Source: Prosthecobacter sp.
GTDB taxonomy: Bacteria; Verrucomicrobiota; Verrucomicrobiia; Verrucomicrobiales; Verrucomicrobiaceae
DNA length: 64,000 nucleotides
Direction of reading: 5' to 3'
NCBI RefSeq assembly: GCF_014879935.1
Contig: NZ_JACSRD010000138.1
Location: 1-64,000, forward strand
In this document: positions 27,201 to 35,253 of the stretch, piece after piece
How the letters are laid out: each line of letters begins with the position of its first letter
How positions within the stretch are numbered: the stretch's first letter is position 1
Position numbers and translations under genes: made by a program
The notes under the pieces: model-generated
What the model was told of the DNA's origin: nothing
What the model saw: only the letters and a program-made list of their open reading frames with translations
The model's database searches: none

Positions 27201-27456
27201 TCTTCGGCGCTTCCAGGGTGATCGTGATCTGTTCCACGCGGCCGTCCCTGCCCGTGACCCGACGATGCAACGTCGGCACCGGCACGGCTTCAGGGTCTTT
27301 CAGCAGCGCCGTGATCTTTGAGCGCAACCCCACCGTCGCGCGTCCGGCTTTGTCGCCCAGGCTCGAGACCTCGGGAAACCCATGACACTCCACCAACTCC
27401 AGGTCATCGCCCAGGCCGAGCGTGACGGCTTGCACATGGATCGTTCGTTCAGGCAT
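24238..27456 (-). CDS. Divergent Hsp100/Clp-like ATPase, paralogue 1, with release-factor-like C-terminal domain
   Basis: 1072 residues. A novel N-domain (1-150) is followed by a charged linker (EEQKDGEKKEKS). D1 has Walker A GPPGVGKT (234-241) and pore-loop LIAGQSGFGQWQERC; Walker B is lost (VLHLGNLVEL, about 290-299). D2 has Walker A GPTGTGKT (501-508), Walker B VLLLDEFEKA (568-569 DE), VIMTSNLGA and YGARPLKRVLEREL; the GYVG loop is replaced by GGAGQPEGLL. A coiled coil (about 740-890) leads to residues 891-990. There WMQQMIRIYLDHAA, then VGALLHLRGEL, then FLHEAGLHKHV mirror WAEMLLRMYLRWAE / ATLLIKGE / YLKSEAGVHRL of release factor 2. No GGQ motif is present. It is the first of the three paralogues, 51 bases after oppF on the same strand, so it may be transcribed with the peptide importer. 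Confidence 0.83.
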   Translation of the reverse strand: MPERTIHVQAVTLGLGDDLELVECHGFPEVSSLGDKAGRATVGLRSKITALLKDPEAVPVPTLHRRVTGRDGRVEQITITLEAPKKRADWRTPVELRFDYLAWSEADDLHLAFIPALGVQVIAAKAEQIAERVEAHVRLALVDRVKRVSLERLAKTQIVRELRVDELSVTAEIKTPRELEEQKDGEKKEKSVLRRVAVKLTRQNTAPAFEMEATLHLLREALESRQPASVLLVGPPGVGKTAAVRELARMTGKSVWSTSGAQLIAGQSGFGQWQERCRDLCREASKTKSVLHLGNLVELMEVGQHSANAQSIASFLRPWIARGELLAIAECTPEQLAVIERRDPHIAGAFLHVRVPEPAPEVTRRILDQVFLHLARKDSDHARSDAALDWLHQLHRRYATYSANPGRPVRFLTTLVTEQPVEQKTLLSVAQVTAAFTRETGLPEVLLKDDLPLDLDATRQWFTQRVIGQPQAVEAVLDLLVTVKARLNRPKQPLASFLFVGPTGTGKTELAKSLAEFLFGSANRLARFDLSEFSDAASVQRLIGGAGQPEGLLTSRVREQPFSVLLLDEFEKADPAFFDLLLQILGDGRLTDAAGRVADFCNTVVIMTSNLGARDFQRGAVGFPGGAASDSSGHFEEAARQFLRPEIYNRLGAILRFRALSRDLMLRVTRRHLDLLRQRDGLRLRAVDLRLGPGVEEHLADRGHDPKYGARPLKRVLERELMVPLAEALNDVRHRQPLVATVNVVKQALVIEVRQHQAKEDAAATQQALKLADEVVTLRRRLSKLARSSTVSALENEVPILAVLERRSAKRGWLSSDEQERMARLGHLRRLLGDLARLTQRMDGLETDTLGTFHLAGGFDAAALHQCLSEIQNDRQQLQRDFFRLSFTQPDDVVVAIYSEERGWMQQMIRIYLDHAAALGGKLLGFEFVLPPAGRDAPESKPRREPPKNVNEPMARPPGGWVGALLHLRGELFHPRFLHEAGLHKHVSNGVHRICLVEAGATQLADYVPPAGVHRAGFITDKSSKPRRLFNADENKISDSILAESEWARSEPDAAMRRLIEARLAKAVEELS

Positions 27457-27507
27457 TCAAAAACGGGACGACCATGCTCCCGAAAGCGCGGCAGGAGGCA
27501 AGCATCA

Positions 27508-28476
27508 TCACGTGCAGCACGGACACGCCTGCACCCAGTGTCCCGGCGACACCTCTTTGAGGCGCAGGTCCATCTTTGTGCTCTCTTCCCACTTCGGATG
27601 CTTCATGCGATGCCCAAAAGCGCAACCGGCCGGCGGATTGATCGGCGAAGGCACATCACCACGCAGCAATTGACGCTCGCGACGCTTCGTCGGGTCCGCG
27701 ATGGGGATCGCATCGAGCAAAGCCTTCGTGTAGGCATGCCGCGGATTCTTATAAAGCTCCGCCGCAGGTGCCATCTCGACGATTTTGCCAAGGTACATCA
27801 CCGCCACGCGATCGCTCATGTGCTGCACGACGCTCAAATCATGCGCGATGAACAGATACGCGAGCCCAAAGTCCCGCTGAAGCTCCAGCAGCAGGTTCAA
27901 GACCTGCGCCTGAACACTCACGTCGAGCGCGGAGACCGGTTCGTCGCACACGATGAGCTTCGGCTTCAACGCGAGCGCTCTCGCAATGCCGATGCGCTGC
28001 CGCTGACCGCCGCTGAACTCGAAGGGATACTTGTGCACGCCATCTGCCGGCAAGCCGACGCGTTTCAGCAGCTCCGCCGCCCATTCGCTGCGCTCGGCTC
28101 GCGCACCCATCTTTTGAATGATGAACGGCTCCTCCAAGATCTGCCCGATGGTGTGACGCGGGTTCAGCGACTCCGCCGGATCTTGAAACACCATCTGCAA
28201 CTCCCGCCGCAGCTCGCGAAGCTGCCCCTGCGACTTCGTCGAGATGTCGTGGCCGTTAAACTGGATGCTCCCCGCCGTCGGTTTCAGCAACCGCACAACC
28301 GACTTCGCCACCGTGGACTTCCCGCAGCCGCTTTCACCGACGAGTCCGAGTGTCTCGCCCGGTTGCAGCTCAAAGCTCACACCATCCACCGCCTTGCACG
28401 TCGCCTTCGTCGTGTAAAACACGCCGCCACGCACCGGGAAGTGCATCTTGAGGTTTTGGACGGAGAGGAGACTCAT
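27508..28476 (-). CDS. oppF: Peptide ABC transporter ATP-binding protein (OppF/DppF type)
   Basis: 322 residues starting [20 protein letters not shown]. Walker [11 protein letters not shown]-loop [13 protein letters not shown], signature [15 protein letters not shown], Walker [13 protein letters not shown] and H-loop FIAHDLSVV are all intact. The C-terminal extension has the oligopeptide-transporter Cys-containing region ([20 protein letters not shown]). The start overlaps the oppD stop by 4 bases (ATGA), indicating coupled translation. It energises the YejBE-like permease with OppD. E. coli YejF is a fusion of two such ATPases, whereas here they are separate. Confidence 0.93.
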   Translation of the reverse strand: MSLLSVQNLKMHFPVRGGVFYTTKATCKAVDGVSFELQPGETLGLVGESGCGKSTVAKSVVRLLKPTAGSIQFNGHDISTKSQGQLRELRRELQMVFQDPAESLNPRHTIGQILEEPFIIQKMGARAERSEWAAELLKRVGLPADGVHKYPFEFSGGQRQRIGIARALALKPKLIVCDEPVSALDVSVQAQVLNLLLELQRDFGLAYLFIAHDLSVVQHMSDRVAVMYLGKIVEMAPAAELYKNPRHAYTKALLDAIPIADPTKRRERQLLRGDVPSPINPPAGCAFGHRMKHPKWEESTKMDLRLKEVSPGHWVQACPCCT

Positions 28477-29471
28477 GAAGCAGACAGTTGTTGGGCAAAG
28501 CACGCGCAGGCCTCGACGCCATGGCCGCTGCCGCATTCCTTCCAGGGCTGGCGTTGGCTCAAAACGTCATCGCTGTGCTTGTTGGGGCAGCGTGGGGCGA
28601 AGCGGCAGCCTTTGGGCATGTCTGCTAGGCTCGGGACCATGCCGGGGATGACCGGAAGCGGGGTCTTCGGCGGATGATCGAGCTTCGGCAGACACTGGAT
28701 GAGGCCTTGAGTGTAAGGATGGAGCGGCTTGGCGAAGATTTCGCTCACGGGGCCGCGCTCGACGATGCGGCCGGCATACATGACGATGACTTCATCGCAC
28801 ACCTCGGCGATCACACCGAGGTCGTGCGTGATCAAAATGACGCTCATGCCGAGGTCTTGCTGCATGTCACGGATCAGCTCGAGAATTTGAGCCTGCACGG
28901 TCACATCGAGCGCGGTGGTCGGTTCGTCGGCGATAAGGAGCTTCGGCGTGTTGATGAGCGCCATCGCGATCATCACGCGCTGACGCATGCCGCCGCTGAG
29001 TTGATGCGGATACTCGTTCAGACGCTGCTCCGCGGCCGGAATGCGCACTTTGTTCAGCATGTCGAGGCTACGCGACAAAGCCTCACGCGGCTCGATTCCG
29101 GGCTCGTGGAGCAAAACGGCCTCGCAGAGCTGTTTGCCGATGGTTTGCACCGGATTGAGCGCGGTCATCGGCTCCTGGAAAATCATCGAGATGTCGTTCC
29201 CACGCACTTTTCGCATGTCCTCGGGCGAAAGCGTGACCAGATCGCGATTTTCGAAGCGGATGCTGCCGCCGAGAATTTTGCCGTGCGGTTGAGGAAGCAG
29301 TCGCGTGATCGAAAACGCCGTCACGCTCTTCCCGCAGCCGCTTTCGCCGACAATGCCGAGCGTTTTGCCTTTCGGCACCGTGAAGCTCACGCCATCGACA
29401 GCCACCACACGTCCGGCGTCGGTATCGAAGCCGGTGACGAGATTTTCGACCTGGAGGATGGGTTCGCTCAT
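28473..29471 (-). CDS. oppD: Peptide ABC transporter ATP-binding protein (OppD/DppD type)
   Basis: 332 residues. Walker [15 protein letters not shown]-loop [15 protein letters not shown], signature [15 protein letters not shown], Walker [14 protein letters not shown] and H-loop [12 protein letters not shown] are intact. The C-terminal [13 protein letters not shown] cluster is typical of OppD/DppD proteins. It overlaps the upstream substrate-binding-protein gene and the downstream oppF by 4 bases each. It forms the ATPase heterodimer with OppF. Confidence 0.93.
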   Translation of the reverse strand: MSEPILQVENLVTGFDTDAGRVVAVDGVSFTVPKGKTLGIVGESGCGKSVTAFSITRLLPQPHGKILGGSIRFENRDLVTLSPEDMRKVRGNDISMIFQEPMTALNPVQTIGKQLCEAVLLHEPGIEPREALSRSLDMLNKVRIPAAEQRLNEYPHQLSGGMRQRVMIAMALINTPKLLIADEPTTALDVTVQAQILELIRDMQQDLGMSVILITHDLGVIAEVCDEVIVMYAGRIVERGPVSEIFAKPLHPYTQGLIQCLPKLDHPPKTPLPVIPGMVPSLADMPKGCRFAPRCPNKHSDDVLSQRQPWKECGSGHGVEACACFAQQLSAS

Positions 29472-31423
29472 TTGATCTGATACTGGTCAAAGATTCGATA
29501 CACCTCGCCGAAGGAGCGGCCGTCGCGGATCGCCTGCTGCGTCTCCTTGCGGGCATCCTCGTCGATCCAGTGCACATGCGTGTCGAGCGGGAGCTGGCTC
29601 TTCTTGAGGTTGCCGTCGCGCGGCCATTTGATCCAGCGCCAGTGGCCGAAGCGGTAGGCGGGGCTTTCCCATGCGGGGATGGAGATGCATTTGTCCTCGA
29701 CCATTTGCTGGAGTTGCCAGCCGAGGCGCTGAACCTCGTCCTCCGTCTGTGCCTTGCGATACTGGTCGATGAGCGGGTCCATGGCCGGATCAGCGTTCAT
29801 CGTGACGTTGTTGGTGTCCGGCACGAGCTTGCGGGTGCCATCGGGCTGCACCTTCCACGCGTTGTCGCTGTGATAGTATTCCCACAGGCGTGGAAATGGC
29901 GGCTGCGCGGCCCAGCCGGCCATGACCATCTCGTGGTTCTTCTGGTCCATCTTCTTGAAGAGCACGGTCATGTCGAGCTCTTCCAGGTTGATCTCCAGAC
30001 CTGCCTTCATCGCCTCCTCCTTGAGGCGCAGCGCCATCGGCACAAACGGGCCCTGCGGCAAGGAAAGGGTGACCGAGAGACGCTTGCCGGCCGCGTTGAC
30101 GAGCACGCCGTCCTTGCCGGCGGTGCTGAAGCCCGCCTTGGCGAAATGCTCGCGCGCCTTCGGCACATCAAAGGGCCGCGCTTTGACATTCGGGTTCGTG
30201 AAGCGTCCGAAGCCCGCGAAGGTGCTCTGCATGCGCGTGTAGTCGCCGCGGAAGTCCACATCGATCACTTTTTGGAAGTTCAGGGCGTGCGCGATGCCGA
30301 TGCGCACGTCGAGACTATCGAGCAGCGGCTTGCTCTGGTTGATGTAGATGCCGCGCGAGATGCGGGGGAAGTCATTGAAGAACTTCTGCCGCTCGATGTA
30401 GCCGTTGTAGAACTCCGGCACCTCGGACTTGTCATACCAGTAACGCGGCAGACCGAGCGCAAACCAGTCAATCTGGCCCTGGCGGAACATCTCCCAGGTC
30501 TTGTCCATGCTGCCGACGACTTTGTACTCGATGAAGTCGGGATTGAAGCGGTAGCGGTAGTGCTTCTTGTCGCGTGCCCACCAGTTCTTCAGGCGAGTGA
30601 GCGTGATGGAGCGGCCTTTTTTGATGCCTTCGGGGAAAATGTCATACGCGCCCGTGGTCGGAAATTTCCGCCACTGGTAGCGGGCGGGATAGTCATCGGT
30701 GAACTCCTTGAAGAAGTGCCGCGCGAGCGGCTGGAGGTCATAAACGATGTACATGCGGTCTGGTTTGCTCTCCGGCATGTGGAAGGCAAATGTGCGCTCG
30801 TCATAGCGGGTGATGCCGGTGAACTCCTTCGTGTAGTAGTCGTTGTACCACGGGTCCTTCAAATAGGGCGACTGCATGACGTAGAAGGTCATGAAGTAGT
30901 CGTCGCTTTCGATCTTCACGCCGTCGGAGAAGGTGGCGTCTGGATCGATGCGGAAGTACATCGTCTTGCCGTCTGGTGAGACCGCCCACTCCTTCGCGAT
31001 GCCCGGTGCCCAGCCGTCCACATTGAGATGCGGCTGGATGAGGTTCACATTGATGTGATCCCAATGTTCCGAGCGGAAGGAGCCGTTCGCATCCGGGCCG
31101 ACAAAGCGGAACGTGGCGGGAAACGAGTCGATTTGATCGTGGAAGACGCCGCCCTTCTTCGCATCGGGATCGCCCATTTCCGGCAGATCGCCGCCGTTTT
31201 CCCATTTCAGGTCCGCCGGCAGATCCGCAGGCGTTTTGAAGCGGAAGAAGTCCGGCTTCGACTTGTAGTAGGCCTGCACCTCCGCGGTGTTGTCATAGGG
31301 CGGAAAGCGGTCGTCGGCCTCGCAGGGAAGAACGGTGAGCCAAGAGCAGAGCGTCAGTAGCGCCGCGAAGGTGCTTCGCGTGCGGGTTGGCTCTTGGCGC
31401 TTGGCTCTCGGATCTCGGCTCAT
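29468..31423 (-). CDS. yejA: Extracellular peptide-binding protein (YejA-like, SBP_bac_5)
   Basis: 651 residues with an N-terminal signal segment ([20 protein letters not shown]). The YejA-type opening is [60 protein letters not shown] and [19 protein letters not shown] follow, all typical of family-5 solute-binding proteins of the YejA subgroup. E. coli YejA belongs to a peptide/microcin C importer. The ATG overlaps the yejE stop (ATGA), and the signal peptide starts about 15 residues in. The cargo is probably medium-length peptides; specificity is not visible. Confidence 0.9.
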   Translation of the reverse strand: MSRDPRAKRQEPTRTRSTFAALLTLCSWLTVLPCEADDRFPPYDNTAEVQAYYKSKPDFFRFKTPADLPADLKWENGGDLPEMGDPDAKKGGVFHDQIDSFPATFRFVGPDANGSFRSEHWDHINVNLIQPHLNVDGWAPGIAKEWAVSPDGKTMYFRIDPDATFSDGVKIESDDYFMTFYVMQSPYLKDPWYNDYYTKEFTGITRYDERTFAFHMPESKPDRMYIVYDLQPLARHFFKEFTDDYPARYQWRKFPTTGAYDIFPEGIKKGRSITLTRLKNWWARDKKHYRYRFNPDFIEYKVVGSMDKTWEMFRQGQIDWFALGLPRYWYDKSEVPEFYNGYIERQKFFNDFPRISRGIYINQSKPLLDSLDVRIGIAHALNFQKVIDVDFRGDYTRMQSTFAGFGRFTNPNVKARPFDVPKAREHFAKAGFSTAGKDGVLVNAAGKRLSVTLSLPQGPFVPMALRLKEEAMKAGLEINLEELDMTVLFKKMDQKNHEMVMAGWAAQPPFPRLWEYYHSDNAWKVQPDGTRKLVPDTNNVTMNADPAMDPLIDQYRKAQTEDEVQRLGWQLQQMVEDKCISIPAWESPAYRFGHWRWIKWPRDGNLKKSQLPLDTHVHWIDEDARKETQQAIRDGRSFGEVYRIFDQYQIK

Positions 31424-32937
31424 TTGTAAGTGGTGAACTTTTTCGGATCAAAGGCCTCGCGCACGGCCTCGCCCACGAAGGTGACGAGCACGAGCACGAT
31501 GACCATGGCGGCGAACGCTCCGCTGACGATCCAGGGGTAATTGAAATTTTCCGTGCCTTCGTGCAGTAGGCGGCCCCAGCTCGGCTCCGCGGGCGGCAGG
31601 CCAAAGCCGAGGAAGTCCAGCGAGGCGAGCGCGGTGATGATGCCGGCCACTTTGAACGGCGCGAGCGTGACGAGGATGGCGATCGTGTTCGGCAGGATGT
31701 GCTTGAACATGACACGCAGCGGCCCAGCGCCGAGCAGGCGGGCGGCGGAGACGTAGTCGCGCTCCTTTTCGCGATAGGTCGCCGTACGCAGGTAGGTGGC
31801 GGTCTCCATCCAGCCAAACACGCCGATGATGCCGACGAGGATAATCATCGTCGGCTCGACCAGCGAGCTCACGATCATCACGACAAAAAGGAATGGCAGC
31901 ACCGACCAGATTTCGATCAAACGCTGGCCCAGCAGGTCAGCCAGGCCGCCGAAGTAGCCGAGCACGCCGCCGATGGTCACGCCCGCGGCGAAGACGAAGG
32001 TCAAAAACAGCACGGAGGCAATCAGCGCCTGCTGCCAGCCGCCGTAGAGCACGGCGAGGATGTCACCGCCCTGCGAGTTCGTGCCCAGCCAGTGCCCCTG
32101 ACGCCACGACGGCGGCGAGGGAGGGTAAATCACCGTGAAAAGCTGCTCACCGCCCGCCGCTTGGAGCGCCGCGGCCTTACCACCGGTGAAGTCATCATAT
32201 TTCACCCGCCCGCCCTCTTTGAAGGTGGCCTTCTCCACCTGCTCGCCATTCACATCCCAGCCCATCATGTCGCCATTGAGCACGCCGTGACGGAAGGTGA
32301 ACTCCTGGCGCTTCTGCACCGGCTTCTCGCGAAAGACCGTGTAAGCGCGACCATTGAAAAGCTGCGTGCCGCCGGGAGCGAGGAGCTTGCCGGAGGCATC
32401 GCGCTCGAGCTGTTCGATGATCTCGTCGGAGTCGAGCTTCGGCGCGTACGGAACGAGCGGCATGAGCACCCAATCGCCCCTGCTGGCTTCGCGGAACTTC
32501 TTTTGCAGCTCGCGGTAGTTCGTCTCGCTCTCGTAATCGAGGCCGAAGGCCTTGCCAGGGATCACATCGCCACGCAGAAAGGGAAACGACCACTTTCCAT
32601 CATGGCTGACCATGAGCGCCTGCTTGCCGACGAGCAGATTGTCCAGCATGGCGAGGCCCGCGAGGCCCAGCAGAATCAAAAAGGACAACCAGCCGCGCTT
32701 GAGCGAGCGGAACCGGCGGAGCTGCTTCAAGGTGAGCGGGCTGAACTGCCACTCGCGTTTGCCACGCAGCTGCAAAGACACGCCGCAGGCCAGAAACACC
32801 GCCAGCAGCACCCAGCCGGGCCATACCCCGGCGAGAAACGGAATCTTCAGCACCGGCACACGCAGCCCCGCGAGCTGCTGCGCACCGGCGAGCAGCGTGA
32901 AAAACGTGAGCGTGTGACCGAGAGCGCGAGGTGACAT
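31420..32937 (-). CDS. yejE: Peptide ABC transporter permease (YejE/OppC type) with enlarged extracytoplasmic loop
   Basis: 505 residues, against 341 in E. coli YejE. Extra N-terminal helices (about 1-58) precede the YejE-like opening (FRSLKRGWLSFLILLGLAGL, then ALMVSHDGKWSFPFLRGD). A loop of about 180 residues before the core (to about residue 280) is longer than usual. The binding-protein-dependent transport core follows: HWLGTNSQGGDILAVLYGGW, RDYVSAARLLGAGPLRVMFK (EAA-type loop) and SLDFLGFGLPPAEPSWGRLL, ending GEAVREAFDPKKF. It begins 3 bases after yejB and overlaps yejA. Forms the channel with YejB. Confidence 0.91.
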   Translation of the reverse strand: MSPRALGHTLTFFTLLAGAQQLAGLRVPVLKIPFLAGVWPGWVLLAVFLACGVSLQLRGKREWQFSPLTLKQLRRFRSLKRGWLSFLILLGLAGLAMLDNLLVGKQALMVSHDGKWSFPFLRGDVIPGKAFGLDYESETNYRELQKKFREASRGDWVLMPLVPYAPKLDSDEIIEQLERDASGKLLAPGGTQLFNGRAYTVFREKPVQKRQEFTFRHGVLNGDMMGWDVNGEQVEKATFKEGGRVKYDDFTGGKAAALQAAGGEQLFTVIYPPSPPSWRQGHWLGTNSQGGDILAVLYGGWQQALIASVLFLTFVFAAGVTIGGVLGYFGGLADLLGQRLIEIWSVLPFLFVVMIVSSLVEPTMIILVGIIGVFGWMETATYLRTATYREKERDYVSAARLLGAGPLRVMFKHILPNTIAILVTLAPFKVAGIITALASLDFLGFGLPPAEPSWGRLLHEGTENFNYPWIVSGAFAAMVIVLVLVTFVGEAVREAFDPKKFTTYK

Positions 32938-32940
32938 GGT

Positions 32941-34197
32941 TTATTCAAATCGAATGCGCGGGTCCATGCAGGCCACGAGGTAGTCGGAGAGGATGTTTCC
33001 CAGCATGATGAGAAACACATCGATGGTCAGGATGCCCATCATCAGCGGCACATCGCGGTCCAGCACGGCCTGGAAGCTCAGCATGCCGAAGCCGTTGATG
33101 TCGAACACACGCTCCACGAGGATGGAACCGGCCACAAAGATGGTCACGATGCCGCCAAGCGTGGTGGCGATGGGGATGAGCGAATTGCGCAGCGCATGGC
33201 CCACGACGGCGAGGCGGAAGCTCGCTCCCTTTGCCACCGCGGTGCGCACGTAGTCGGAGGCCAGGTTGTCCATGAGGTTGTTCTTCATCAGCATGGTGAT
33301 GAAGGCGAAGCTGCCCACCATGTAGCACACCAGCGGCAGCGCCCCGTGATGCACGAGGTCCCAGGCTTTTTCGAGAAAGCCCATGTCGGCAAAGTTTTCG
33401 CTCGTGAAGCCTCCGGTGGGGAACCAGCCCATGCGGGCGGCCAGGTACACCACCAGAATACTGCCCAGCACGAACCCCGGCACCGCGTAGCCAATGAAAA
33501 TCAGGATCGAGCTCGCATTGTCGAGGAAGCTGCGATGCTTGATGGCCTTCACCACGCCCAGCGGGATGCAGATGATGTAAGTGAGCACAAACGAGATCAG
33601 CCCGTAGAAGATCGAAACCGGCATGCGCTCCAGCATCATGCCGCCCACCGGGTCATTGTAGCGGGTGGAGATGCCCAGATTGCCCTGCAGCAGCCCGTTG
33701 AACTCCGGGCGGAAAACCACGAAACGCTGTTTCTCCGGCTCAAAGCGGGCTTTCCAACCGGGGACGAGGTTTCCAGACTTGTCACGCACCTCGCCTTTCT
33801 CATTCAGCACGGCCTCGATGAGCTCGTAGGCGTTGTTGGGCTTCCATTCAGCTTTGGGCAGCAGACGCTTCAGCGTGCCGCTCGCCTCTTTTTTGCCATC
33901 CTCGACTTTGATCACCTGCCGGCTCTCCTCGCTCGGCAGTGCACCGAGCCACATGAGGTAGCCGATGAGGTAGGGCTTATCGAATTTGAAGTGAACGAGG
34001 AGCTGCTCCTTCTGCTCCTCGCTCAGCGATCCACCGGCGTCACGCTGGCTGCTTTTGGCGTTCAAAGCCATCGCCTGCCGCATCATCGCCTCCACCGGCC
34101 CGCCCGGTGCCATGCGGACGATAAAATACACCGCCATCGTCGCCCCGACGAGCGTCGGCAGGATGAGCAAAAAGCGGCGGATGAAGTAGGCGGTCAT
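32941..34197 (-). CDS. yejB: Peptide ABC transporter permease (YejB/OppB type)
   Basis: 418 residues, first gene of the importer operon. The opening MTAYFIRRFLLILPTLVGAT, the motif RMAPGGPVEAMM, the EAA loop region DYVRTAVAKGASFRLAVVGH and the end DYLVACMDPRIRFE match YejB. A periplasmic stretch of about 110 residues (GGSLSEEQKEQ to NLGISTRYNDP) is typical of the subgroup. It is divergent from the aspartyl-protease gene, with 159 bases between; the operon promoter should lie there, but none was clear enough to list. Confidence 0.92.
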   Translation of the reverse strand: MTAYFIRRFLLILPTLVGATMAVYFIVRMAPGGPVEAMMRQAMALNAKSSQRDAGGSLSEEQKEQLLVHFKFDKPYLIGYLMWLGALPSEESRQVIKVEDGKKEASGTLKRLLPKAEWKPNNAYELIEAVLNEKGEVRDKSGNLVPGWKARFEPEKQRFVVFRPEFNGLLQGNLGISTRYNDPVGGMMLERMPVSIFYGLISFVLTYIICIPLGVVKAIKHRSFLDNASSILIFIGYAVPGFVLGSILVVYLAARMGWFPTGGFTSENFADMGFLEKAWDLVHHGALPLVCYMVGSFAFITMLMKNNLMDNLASDYVRTAVAKGASFRLAVVGHALRNSLIPIATTLGGIVTIFVAGSILVERVFDINGFGMLSFQAVLDRDVPLMMGILTIDVFLIMLGNILSDYLVACMDPRIRFE

Positions 34198-34356
34198 TCA
34201 GCGGGTATCGGACGGAGAAAGTGAAAAATCTCTGACATTACGGCCGTGAGCACAAGGATTTGTGTGCGATTTGCACCAGAACACACGCTGTCGGCCTCTG
34301 ATCGCGGGAACCGCAAGCGCGGACGGCTGCGTATTCGTTCGTGCCACGCTTGTCCG

Positions 34357-35253
34357 ATGAAAAAACTCACCGCACTTCTGATTTCAGCCCTGCTTTCATC
34401 CTGCGCGGTGCCTTACCTGCCTTTCAGGGCGGGAAGTTCCGCCGCGGACATCGTGGTGCCGGCTCACTTTCGCTCCGCTGCACCGCATGTCATGGCCAGC
34501 ATCAACGACCGGGCGCCCATCGCGCTGCTGTTCGACACGGGCGCTGTGACCAGCGTGTTCGAACCCGACATCGCGACCGCCACCGGGCTGCTGCCTGCCA
34601 GCGGCCAGTCCGTGACGATTCGGGGGGTGCACGGCAGCACCTCGGCCACACAGGCGATGATGCAGACGCTGAAGATCGGCTCGTGGCGCGCAGACCATGT
34701 CCCCTGCCTCGTGCGCAGCCGCTCCGCTTTCCGTGTTGGTGGTTTGGGCAGCGCGATCCTCGGCATCGATCACTTTCGCCGCCACTGCACTTTTGTGACC
34801 ATCGATTACCGTCGTGGTGGCCTCGAAGCTGGTTTCTCACGCCCGTTTCAGCCGGGAGGCTCACATGCGACGCGTGCTCCGTTTCGATGGGTCAACGGTT
34901 TGCCGGTCATCCGCGTGAATTCCGGCGGTGATTCGTGGGACGCGGTGGTCGATACGGGTTCATCGTGGGGGATTGTCATCGATCAGGACACCGCATCGCG
35001 GCTGGGACACGCGCGTGGCGGCTTCAGCATGGGAGAAGGCCTCATTCTCAGTGGTGTCGGCGGCAGTGTGAGCGCAGACAAGGCGGGCGCACGCGTGGTG
35101 CGTGGAACCGGAGGCGTGAGCCTCTGCGGTGAGACCCATGCGGCGGCGGCATTTTATGTCATGCCAGGGCCGAAACGCGTCGGCTCGCGCTATTGGGCGG
35201 GTTCGCGTCTGACACTCGACTTTGTCACCAAAACCCTGTGGCTGGAAAGATGA
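34357..35253 (+). CDS. Bilobal retropepsin/pepsin-like aspartyl protease, lipoprotein
   Basis: 298 residues. The N-terminus MKKLTALLISALLSSCAVP ends in a lipobox (LSSC), so it is probably a lipoprotein. There are two catalytic motifs: LLFDTGAVTSVFE in lobe 1 and AVVDTGSSWGIVI in lobe 2. Each is followed by the closing retropepsin pattern (ILGIDHF...VTIDY; VGSRYWAGSRLTLDF). Two DTG lobes in one chain give a pepsin-like arrangement that is uncommon in bacteria, where most such proteins have one lobe. The start at 34357 gives a perfect signal peptide. It overlaps the next gene, a paralogue, by 4 bases. Confidence 0.8.
   Translation: MKKLTALLISALLSSCAVPYLPFRAGSSAADIVVPAHFRSAAPHVMASINDRAPIALLFDTGAVTSVFEPDIATATGLLPASGQSVTIRGVHGSTSATQAMMQTLKIGSWRADHVPCLVRSRSAFRVGGLGSAILGIDHFRRHCTFVTIDYRRGGLEAGFSRPFQPGGSHATRAPFRWVNGLPVIRVNSGGDSWDAVVDTGSSWGIVIDQDTASRLGHARGGFSMGEGLILSGVGGSVSADKAGARVVRGTGGVSLCGETHAAAAFYVMPGPKRVGSRYWAGSRLTLDFVTKTLWLER

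Noticed and set aside
34198-34356. CRP-like half sites in the divergent gap before yejB and the aspartyl-protease gene
   Set aside because: Only a short imperfect GTGC/GCAC pair is visible, too weak to support an operator.
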